Of a stretch of 64,000 bases of DNA, positions 1 to 7,037 are shown one piece after another. Origin of the DNA: Erpobdella octoculata. Lineage: Eukaryota; Annelida; Clitellata; Hirudinida; Erpobdellidae. Each line of letters opens with the position of its first letter. The stretch's first letter is position 1. The notes under the pieces are model-generated. The model did no database searches. It saw only the letters and a list, made by a program, of their open reading frames with translations, and was not told the DNA's origin. The DNA lies in the NCBI GenBank assembly GCA_963978895.1, contig OZ022244.1, forward strand, positions 7,408,356 through 7,472,355, written 5' to 3'. The position numbers were made by a program, and so were the translations under genes.

Positions 1-112
1 GGGTTGCCTAGATAGCTCTCGGTGTTACATTAATCTTTATTGCCGTGTTTTTGAAGACAGGCACTCGAAACGAAACTCGCCAAAATAACTAGAGGCCGTA
101 AATACGATAATC

Positions 113-173
113 GCCTTTGTGGCGCGTTCGGCTGTTAACCGATAGGTTGGTGGATCGAATCCACCCAGGGGCG
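113..173 (+). tRNA. tRNA-Asn(GUU) relic, D arm deleted (copy 1, reference)
   Basis: The sequence matches nuclear tRNA-Asn: acceptor GCCTTTG pairs with CAGGGGC, the anticodon loop is CTGTTAA with GUU at 134-136, and the T arm is GGTGG, loop, CCACC. It is 61 nt long where tRNA-Asn is normally about 74. Thirteen nucleotides covering the D arm and the A box are missing between two GCGC repeats. The B box has A where T54 is expected (ggatcgaatcc), and the last base pair of the anticodon stem is mismatched. Loss of the A box and a damaged B box make Pol III transcription and a working tRNA unlikely. Confidence 0.85.
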
Positions 174-218
174 ACTTCAACTTTTGTTTCTTCTGAAATA
201 TACTGTTTCGAGAGCATT

Positions 219-268
219 AAAAATATGGAACGCTTCACGAATTTGCGTGTCATCCTTGCGCTGGGGCC

Positions 269-303
<35 letters not shown>

Positions 304-325
304 GATGTACTGCCGAAGCAAGTAC
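219..325 (-). ncRNA. U6: U6 snRNA variant copy 1 (A22C, U64A; likely pseudogene)
   Basis: A 107-nt U6 that differs from the canonical copies at two positions: C instead of A at nt 22, and A instead of U at nt 64 in the internal stem-loop. The latter should break the pair closing the loop. Similarity to the canonical gene extends only about 9 bp upstream and about 25 bp downstream (to tatatttca), so it is a DNA-level duplicate that left the -30 TATA and upstream promoter behind. A T-run on the plus strand replaces them. A weak TATAAA-like site lies further upstream at a spacing that changes with the T-run. Confidence 0.85.
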
Positions 326-631
326 AATAGCGTTTTTTTTTTTTTTTTTATTATAGTTTATAGTCCTTTACACCAGGTGTTTTAAGACTTTAATGTCTGT
401 ATGTAGGAAGCAGTTAAGTACTTCCTGTCGTGGATCAGAATTTGATCTTTTTTACTTTTCCCTCCTCCTTTCTCCAGGCTTGGGACTGGCTCGCAATTAG
501 CGTACAATAGATAGTTATTTACTGTTTAGTACATTAAAAAAAAATTTTATATTTACATTTTTTTATTCATAATAAGACTCAAAAATGTTTGTTTGCGTTG
601 TATTTGTTAAAATAAATTAAAGTTTTAATTT

Positions 632-1643
632 ATTTTGTCAATTTTTGTTCATTTACACGCAACCGATCGCTAGTAATAACCGATCGACTTTGCTCGGAGC
701 ATTCACGCCGCAATAATTACGGAAATTTCCCAGCGTTAAAATGCAGTTGTTAAAAGATGGTTTTTAATTATATTTTTGATTAAAAACTTTTAACGTTCAT
801 GATTTTGTCTGTTTTATTAGACGATAGTCAATTAATTGAGCGATGCCGTATTTTCATTATTAAATTGTTTTGATTTGTCTCGGCGCGTTTAAAAGTAAAC
901 AAAGATAAGCGATGAGTATTTATTCCGACGATGAATTTTATTAAGAATGATTTCTGTTCTGAATAAACAACGTACTGTCTTTTATTAAATTATCATAGTT
1001 TTAAATAATAATAATTTAATGAATCAGTGGCTTGTACAATTTGAATTTATCGTTAATAACACAAAAGGAGTGTTATGCAAGTCGAGTCGTTTTCCTGTCA
1101 TCTAGCGACTGTTATAAAAACGTTCGACAACCGGCCACGAAACTCTGGCGATCAATATTACTAATCCCAGTCTGAATTTGCTATAGCGTTTACTATTTTA
1201 AACATGTAATTTGCTTGGAGGAAATAATTATCTGTTAAATTATTTTTTATACAAATGAATTCGAGACGGTGAGGTGGATGAGAATGAAACTTTGCGCGAA
1301 AAAGTTCTTCGATGTTTGTTAACAGTTTACATAGATGTCAACAACCGGGCGCGAGAAACTAACAAGTGTTTAAATAACAACTGGACTAGCACGAATTTTA
1401 AATTTTCAATTCAGAAAAGATGTAATTATTTATTTTTTGTTTGTAAAGTGTTTTAAAAATGATTGTCGTGGTATTCCGATCGGCGATGAGATTTCACTCA
1501 AACAAAGCACAAACAAAGAATCTTGCAAATTACTTGTTTCAATATATTTAAAGAAAATGTAAAGATTAAAATAAATTTGTTCTTGCGAAATTAATCAAGT
1601 TTTGGAAAAAAAGTTTTTCATTCACGTCATAAATTTATTTATT
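632..1643. other. AT-rich non-genic stretch at the start of the unit core (reference U1)
   Basis: About 1 kb with no supportable gene. It contains the direct repeat CCGATCG around 663-686, whose recombination explains the 17-bp deletion in U4 and U5. The 60-codon reading frame starting at 1274 is the same in every unit because the DNA is the same. It shows no recognisable domain, so I do not call it a gene. The SINE of unit U3 sits in this stretch. Confidence 0.7.
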
Positions 1644-2187
1644 AACAGCAATTATTGAAGAATAAATACGACAAAGAGGTAATAGAAGGAAAGAGTTATA
1701 CCGCCGCTGTAAAATATTTAAAGTCTTACAGTTGAATCACTTTCCCTTGAGCTATGCGTGTACAACTCGCCGTGAGGTCTTTGCAATATATAGGAGATGG
1801 GAAAACAAAACACAAAGCTGCCTCTAATCGTCTCGAGAGCGTTAGCGCGTCGGTTTATGCGTGCGTGCTATCGCCTCTGGTCGAACGTTGTTGCACGCCA
1901 TTCCAAAGGCAAGAAACTAGCAATGCAAAAGCTTTTTTCTTGTCCGAATATTACTGTTTTACATTTTTAAAGAACAATTTAAATAAAATATCATTTTATC
2001 ACTTTTTAACTTTGATAGAGTTGTAAAAATCATTTTCTGTTTTCATATATCTAAGCAAACGTATACATTATTTTTTATAATAATTGTTTTGACGTTTAAT
2101 AGTTATTATTATAAACGTATACATTATTTTATATAATAATTGTTTTAATGTTTAATAATTATTGTAATTTATCGTTAATTAATTTAA
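1644..2187 (+). repeat. Subrepeat A of the unit (reference U1)
   Basis: First of three related blocks. It shares with B the run from the acagttgaatcac segment, through gcgtgtacaactcgccgtgag and gcaatatataggagatggg, to the tgcaaaagcttttttcttg segment. It also holds an internal AT-rich duplication ending in aaacgtatacatta. Both the hAT element of U2 and the 4.16-kb element of U12 inserted into this block. Short reading frames here reflect shared DNA rather than coding potential. Confidence 0.85.
1785..1803 (+). promoter_or_regulatory. TATATAGG motif, possible Pol I-type spacer promoter (speculative)
   Basis: The sequence gcaatatataggagatggg recurs in subrepeat A and, as gcaatatataggggatggg, in subrepeat B near 2307. 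Duplicated promoters inside spacer subrepeats are known in insect rDNA, and a TATA-like stretch followed by GG near the start site is a feature of some Pol I promoters. The motif points opposite to the 28S tail, which argues against a simple rDNA arrangement. Seen: the conserved duplicated motif. Inferred: any promoter role. Confidence 0.2.
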
Positions 2188-2640
2188 TAACAATAATCAT
2201 TGAAGAATAAAAAAAATGCCACACCGCCACTGTGAAATAATTAAAGTCTTACAGTTGAATCACTTTCCCTTGAGCTATGCGTGTACAACTCGCCGTGAGC
2301 TCTTTGCAATATATAGGGGATGGGAGAACAAAACACAAAGCTGCCTCTAATCGTCTCGAGAGCGTTAGCGCGTCGGTTTATGCGTGCGTGCTATCGCCTC
2401 TGGTCGAACGTTGTTGCACGCCATTCCAAAGGCAAGAAACTAGCGATGCAAAAGCTTTTTTCTTGTCCGAATATTACTGTTTATATTTTTTTAAGAACAA
2501 TTTAAATAAAATATCATTTTATCACCGTAACTTTGATAGAGTTGAAAAAATCATTTTCTGTTTTCATATATCTAAGCAAACGTATACATTATTCTTTATA
2601 ATACTTGTTTTAATGTTTAATAATTATTATAAACGTATAC
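2188..2640 (+). repeat. Subrepeat B of the unit (reference U1)
   Basis: Second copy of the same block, starting at the ataatcattgaagaataa segment and differing from A by scattered substitutions (ccgccactgtg versus ccgccgctgta, ggggatgggag versus ggagatgggaa). The junction before B is length-variable. U9 and U10 carry an extra 19 bp there and U13 an extra 10 bp. Confidence 0.85.
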
Positions 2641-2835
2641 AAAAAGTTGCATCTAATCATCTCGAGAGCGTTAGCGCGTGCGTGCTATCGTCGAACGTTG
2701 TTGCACGCCACTCCAAAGGCAAGAAACTAGCGATGCAAAAGCTTTTTTCTTGTTTAAATTTTTAAAGAAAAATTTAAGGAAAATATCATTTTATCACCGT
2801 AACTTTGGCATAGTTTGAAAAAATGATTTACTATT
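2641..2835 (+). repeat. Subrepeat C, truncated third copy (reference U1)
   Basis: Begins inside the block at the position matching aaagctgcctctaatcg and lacks the left part with the TATATAGG motif. It also lacks the cctctgg heptamer present in A and B. In U1 and U3 a further 12 bp (the tcggttta segment) are missing, whereas all other units keep it. Confidence 0.85.
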
Positions 2836-3126
2836 TTCAGGAAAGGCAGGGAGATCGATGCACAGTCGATAAGAGTCCGTCACCTCCACCGAATCCGACG
2901 AGAAAGCTCGCCGTCAATTGAACGTGTCGACGTGAGAGTGTCTGGATACCCTTTGTGAACGAGAGAAAGCCCGACGTGGTACAATTTAACGTCCTGTCTT
3001 TGCAAAGTTACTGTAGTTTACGTCGAAGACCCCGACCGTTAAACGAACTAACCTAGCATGTCAGAACGTGTACCGCGAAAGGCACAAAAAACAAAACAAA
3101 AAATCAGGTCGTTCAAATGAAATCTG
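2836..3126. other. GC-richer unexplained block (reference U1)
   Basis: Follows subrepeat C, starting at a pyrimidine-rich ctattttcag segment. It is clearly less AT-rich than its left neighbour and almost invariant between units. I compared it by eye with 18S, 5.8S, 28S, 5S and spliceosomal RNAs and recognise none of them. It could be external transcribed spacer or another part of an rDNA spacer. No long reading frame crosses it. Confidence 0.5.
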
Positions 3127-3531
3127 CCGGTTGGCAAGTTGATTGTGAAATTTAGTTTCATTTGTCAATTTGCTTGTGTACCCAAAATTGTCTTCAAAAT
3201 ATAGCACAATTGGGCGCATAAGGCAAAAAATTTGAACGACCTTCGGCCGTAGGGGAGATGATACCCATCGTTAGCCCTTAGGGCGCGCGAAAAACCGATT
3301 AGAACCGGTTGGCAACCGCAGCGAAAATAGCCGGTTGGCAACATTTTGCCGCCCAGCCGGTCGGCAACGACCACGAATTGCCAACCGGGTGAATTATTGC
3401 TTAGCCGGTTGGCAACAGCCCCGACCGGTTGGCAATCGAGCATTTTTTTATAAAGAAAAGTCTATCTACATTTATTGTTAAAGTATGTATGTATAGTTAT
3501 AAGTTTTTCTAAGTAGCTGGCCGGTTGGCAA
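3127..3531. repeat. CCGGTTGGCAA motif cluster (reference U1)
   Basis: An 11-bp motif CCGGTTGGCAA (one copy reads CCGGTCGGCAA) occurs at least seven times in direct orientation, with one inverted copy, ttgccaaccgg, in the middle. Spacing is irregular and tightest between about 3310 and 3434. The 92-codon minus-strand frame over this cluster is low-complexity shadow coding and not a gene. A hairpin of ACGGCC and GGCCGT lies at its left side in most units. Confidence 0.8.
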
Positions 3532-3602
3532 AAAAATAATTTCACTTAGAAAAATTTATGAAAATAAAAAATTGTCGTTTAAAGAGATGTTCGTCTGAAG
3601 CG

Positions 3603-3934
3603 AAAAAATCTTCGAGTCAAGAGGCTTAGTTTCAACAGATCGCAGAGAGATACTGCTCTACTGAGTACGACACCCCGACTCAGAATTAGGTCGTCAACGA
3701 ATGATTCGGCACCTCCACGTCGTAACTGATCGGTATTGCTTCGGCAAACGGACGCGCTGTTAGGCGTCCGATAAGAGCCGTCATGCCGTGGCTTAACAAC
3801 CGCCGGAGCCGAAATCGGTCGAGCCGGCGGATATCGTTGCCTCTCGACACGGAGGCGCTAGTAATGTTGTCGGTCTTGACTGGACGGGATTCTGACTTAG
3901 AGGCGTTCAGTCATAATCCCTCAGATGGTAGCTT
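3603..3934 (-). rRNA. 28S rRNA: 28S rRNA 3'-terminal fragment (U1, long form)
   Basis: Read on the minus strand this begins AAGCTACCATCTG, continues through GATTATGACTGAACGCCTC, and contains AATCATTCGTAGACGACCT and GCGATCTGTTGAAACT, all hallmarks of the 3' end of eukaryotic large-subunit rRNA. The final hairpin (TCTT, loop, AAGA) corresponds to the terminal hairpin of 28S. Only the last ~330 nt are present, and no 18S, 5.8S or upstream 28S occurs in the window. It is fused at its 5' side to the 3' flank of a U6 gene. The exact mature 3' end is estimated. U1 has private substitutions, so this copy is likely non-functional. Confidence 0.9.
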
Positions 3935-3960
3935 TTGAAATATACTGTTTCGAGAGCATT

Positions 3961-4010
3961 AAAAATATGGAACGCTTCACGAATTTGCGTGTCATCCTTG
4001 CGCAGGGGCC

Positions 4011-4050
<40 letters not shown>

Positions 4051-4067
4051 ACTGCCGAAGCAAGTAC
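3961..4067 (-). ncRNA. U6: U6 spliceosomal snRNA, canonical copy 1
   Basis: A 107-nt sequence matching U6 throughout: 5' stem-loop with TTGCTTCGGCAG, ACAGAGA box at nt 41-47, AGC of the U4/U6 region, the internal stem-loop CCCCTGCGCAAGG, and the 3' end CCATATTTTT, whose T-run is a Pol III terminator. U6 pairs with U4, U2 and the 5' splice site and forms the catalytic core of the spliceosome. A TATATAA box lies at -30 to -24. All key residues are intact, so this copy could be functional. Its 3' flank runs within 30 nt into the 28S tail, which is transcribed in the same direction. Confidence 0.95.
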
Positions 4068-4090
4068 AATAGCGTTGATTTCTAATTAGC

Positions 4091-4097
4091 TTATATA
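4091..4097 (-). promoter_or_regulatory. TATA box of canonical U6 (reference; same in all ten copies)
   Basis: TATATAA on the minus strand at -30 to -24 of U6, the spacing that directs Pol III at snRNA-type promoters. Equivalent sites start at 22392, 29871, 34121, 38371, 42602, 50995, 55236, 59467 and 63698. A proximal sequence element should lie about 45-65 nt upstream of the start. The region 4112-4132 is a candidate, but I cannot match it to a known consensus. Confidence 0.7.
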
Positions 4098-4334
4098 TGT
4101 AACTGAGTGTCGAATTCGTAACGGTGGTGTTTTACAAAAAGCATTTTCAACGATAGGTGGCGTCAACATGTAAGTTTGAATGCACAATCTCATGAAAAAG
4201 CACTTTGAAGCAGAGGTTTTTTGGGTTGCCTAGATAGCTCTCGGTGTTACATTAATCTTTATTGCCGTGTTTTTGAAGACAGGCACTCGAAACGAAACTC
4301 GCCAAAATAACTAGAGGCCGTAAATACGATAATC
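4098..4334. other. Upstream region of canonical U6 up to the tRNA relic (reference U1)
   Basis: About 240 bp present in every long unit and containing no further RNA gene I recognise. It probably includes the proximal promoter element of U6. Variants mark lineages: U8 and U9 read cgatatgtgg where the others read cgataggtgg, and U0 and U1 read gaggccgtaaa where the others read gaggccataaa. Confidence 0.5.
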
Positions 4335-4395
4335 GCCTTTGTGGCGCGTTCGGCTGTTAACCGATAGGTTGGTGGATCGAATCCACCCAGGGGCG
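4335..4395 (+). tRNA. tRNA-Asn(GUU) relic, D arm deleted (copy 2)
   Basis: Same 61-nt sequence as the copy at 113-173. In this unit it lies between the U6 upstream region and the variant U6. Confidence 0.85.
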
Positions 4396-4440
4396 ACTTC
4401 AACTTTTGTTTCTTCTGAAATATACTGTTTCGAGAGCATT

Positions 4441-4490
4441 AAAAATATGGAACGCTTCACGAATTTGCGTGTCATCCTTGCGCTGGGGCC

Positions 4491-4525
<35 letters not shown>

Positions 4526-4547
4526 GATGTACTGCCGAAGCAAGTAC
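4441..4547 (-). ncRNA. U6: U6 snRNA variant copy 2 (A22C, U64A)
   Basis: Same two substitutions as the reference variant at 219-325. The adjacent T-run is 12 nt. Confidence 0.85.
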
Positions 4548-6131
4548 AATAGCGTTTTTTTTTTTTATAATAGTTTATAGTCCTTTACACCAGGTGTTTT
4601 AAGACTTTAATGTCTGTATGTAGGAAGCAGTTAAGTACTTCCTGTCGTGGATCAGAATTTGATCTTTTTTACTTTTCCCTCCTCCTTTCTCCAGGCTTGG
4701 GACTGGCTCGCAATTAGCGTACAATAGATAGTTATTTACTGTTTAGTACATTAAAAAAAAATTTTATATTTACATTTTTTTATTCATAATAATACTCAAA
4801 AATGTTTGTTTGCGTTGTATTTGTTAAAATAAATTAAAGTTTTAATTTATTTTGTCAATTTTTGTTCATTTACACGCAACCGATCGCTAGTAATAACCGA
4901 TCGACTTTGCTCGGAGCATTCACGCCGCAATAATTACGGAAATTTCCCAGCGTTAAAATGCAGTTGTTAAAAGATGGTTTTTAATTATATTTTTGATTAA
5001 AAACTTTTAACGTTCATGATTTTGTCTGTTTTATTAGACGATAGTCAATTAATTGAGCGATGCCGTATTTTCATTATTAAATTGTTTTGATTTGTCTCGG
5101 CGCGTTTAAAAGTAAACAAAGATAAGCGATGAGTATTTATTCCGACGATGAATTTTATTAAGAATGATTTCTGTTCTGAATAAACAACGTACTGTCTTTT
5201 ATTAAATTATCATAGTTTTAAATAATAATAATTTAATGAATCAGTGGCTTGTACAATTTGAATTTATCGTTAATAACACAAAAGGAGTGTTATGCAAGTC
5301 GAGTCGTTTTCCTGTCATCTAGCGACTGTTATAAAAACGTTCGACAACCGGCCACGAAACTCTGGCGATCAATATTACTAATCCCAGTCTGAATTTGCTA
5401 TAGCGTTTACTATTTTAAACATGTAATTTGCTTGGAGGAAATAATTATCTGTTAAATTATTTTTTATACAAATGAATTCGAGACGGTGAGGTGGATGAGA
5501 ATGAAACTTTGCGCGAAAAAGTTCTTCGATGTTTGTTAACAGTTTACATAGATGTCAACAACCGGGCGCGAGAAACTAACAAGTGTTTAAATAACAACTG
5601 GACTAGCACGAATTTTAAATTTTCAATTCAGAAAAGATGTAATTATTTATTTTTTGTTTGTAAAGTGTTTTAAAAATGATTGTCGTGGTATTCCGATCGG
5701 CGATGAGATTTCACTCAAACAAAGCACAAACAAAGAATCTTGCAAATTACTTGTTTCAATATATTTAAAGAAAATGTAAAGATTAAAATAAATTTGTTCT
5801 TGCGAAATTAATCAAGTTTTGGAAAAAAAGTTTTTCATTCACGTCATAAATTTATTTATTAACAGCAATTATTGAAGAATAAATACGACAAAGAGGTAAT
5901 AGAAGGAAAGAGTTATACCGCCGCTGTAAAATATTTAAAGTCTTACAGTTGAATCACTTTCCCTTGAGCTATGCGTGTACAACTCGCCGTGAGGTCTTTG
6001 CAATATATAGGAGATGGGAAAACAAAACACAAAGCTGCCTCTAATCGTCTCGAGAGCGTTAGCGCGTCGGTTTATGCGTGCGTGCTATCGCCTCTGGTCG
6101 AACGTTGTTGCACGCCATTCCAAAGGCAAGA

Positions 6132-7037
6132 CAGTGATATTCAAGTTAACTGTAACACTAACTGAAATCGGAAAATAATAGAAAAATAATGGTCAGTTAA
6201 GTGTAATAGTAATAGTAACTGAAATACGGCAAATAACTCTAACTGTAATTGTAACTGAATAATAAATTCAGTTAAATAATACAAAAATAATCAATAACTG
6301 AAAAATATTTTTAATGTAATTTTTTTCTAAATAAATTAATTATTAGATTTATTTTTTTATCTAAAGATAAAAATCGAGTTCTTTGGTGTTAGCAAACAAA
6401 TAGTATATATGGTGCTGTTTAGTTATTCGCGGCATTTTGTTATTATTGATAGTTGATAGTGCTGTTGCAATCGTCTTCTGATGAATTGTGCCAACCTCCT
6501 TTGAAAAGATTTAAGAGGCTTGCCCAAGAAATTGAAGCTTCCAGTTCTCCGAGCAAGCAATCTAGGCACGGATGTTTTGTTGAGGAAAAACTTAATGCTT
6601 ATCTTGGGGCTTCAAAAAGATTAGCTGCTAATCAAACTGGATTAAGTTTCTGGACAGCCTCAGAGACAGTGTATCCTCTAATAGCGGCCTTCGCTAAAGA
6701 TAAGTCTCTGCACCTGCTTCAGAAGCATATGTGGAGCGCATCTTCTTGGTTTGCAGTGATATGACTGCAGGAAAAAGAAGCAGGCTCTCCAAGAATCTAG
6801 AAACTCGTGTTTTTTTTTAAATGAACTCGAAGTTTTGCCATTTTGTAAATAATGATATAAAAAAATTTTTTTTTGGCTGTGTATAGAATCTACAGTTAAC
6901 TGAATCTTTAACTTAAAAATAAATAAGTGTAATAGTAACTGAAAAATGTTTGTGGAAAAATAACTTTAACTGAAACTGAAAAATGTTGTAACTTTAACTG
7001 TAACTGTAACTGAAAAGTTGTAACTGAAATATCACTG
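6132..7037 (+). mobile_element. hAT-like DNA transposon relic, 906 bp
   Basis: The ends are inverted repeats CAGTGATATT and AATATCACTG, extending imperfectly to about 16 bp. The target duplication is CAAGA (6127-6131 and 7038-7042), proven by the uninterrupted ggcaagaaactag site in sister units. Five bases is shorter than the 8 bp usual for hAT. Both subterminal regions are packed with TAACTG motifs (at least six per side, some inverted), typical of transposase-binding arrays. The centre holds only the broken C-terminal end of a transposase, so the copy is non-autonomous. Confidence 0.85.
6453..6822 (+). pseudogene. hAT transposase C-terminal fragment, frameshifted
   Basis: The first frame (6453-6710) reads a region ending SFWTASETVYPLIAAFAKDK, matching the FW...YP.L..LA stretch before the hAT dimerisation domain. 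A one-base shift near 6705-6712 then moves to a frame containing APASEAYVERIF and SRLSKNLETRV, the conserved P-x-S-E...ERxFS-type core of the hAT C-terminal dimerisation domain. It ends at a stop around 6822, just inside a 9-T run. The N-terminal zinc finger and catalytic DDE region are absent, and no convincing start codon lies upstream. It cannot supply a working transposase. Confidence 0.75.

Larger units (their letters stand above)
1..631. repeat. Unit U0, right-hand part only (tRNA relic, variant U6, spacer)
   Basis: This is the tail of a long unit cut by the window start. It begins in the spacer left of the tRNA-Asn relic and ends just before the core of U1. The T-run after the variant U6 (333-349) is 17 nt, longer than the 12-14 nt counted in two other units. 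The 349-631 stretch is AT-rich spacer with a pyrimidine tract near 470 and no gene I can support. It differs from sister copies at single bases, for example aataagactc near 570 where most units read aataatactc. Confidence 0.9.
632..4848. repeat. Tandem unit U1 (long class, 4,217 bp)
   Basis: Long unit with the 28S tail, canonical U6, tRNA relic and variant U6. Its internal parts are annotated separately as the reference for all other units. It carries a 12-bp deletion in subrepeat C shared only with U3, a broken copy of the ACGGCC hairpin near 3235, and private substitutions in the 28S tail (gcgaaaaaatc and gtcaacgaat instead of gcgaacaaatc and gtctacgaat). The T-run after its variant U6 is 12 nt. 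Confidence 0.95.

Noticed and set aside
1274..1456. 60-codon reading frame repeated in all units
   Set aside because: Identical because the DNA is identical. No domain, no signal, and no sign of selection on codons could be judged.
2277..2765. Reading frames of 90-166 codons over subrepeats A-C
   Set aside because: They cross subrepeat boundaries, vary in length with the 12-bp deletion and AT-rich spacer, and encode low-complexity sequence.
3165..3443. 92-codon minus-strand frame over the CCGGTTGGCAA cluster
   Set aside because: Its apparent conservation comes from the motif repeats and the protein resembles nothing. It is best explained as shadow coding.
3936..4067. Dada-type transposon or target-specific retroelement at U6
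   Set aside because: Such elements target snRNA genes, but none of the U6 copies is interrupted. The mobile elements seen lie elsewhere in the unit.
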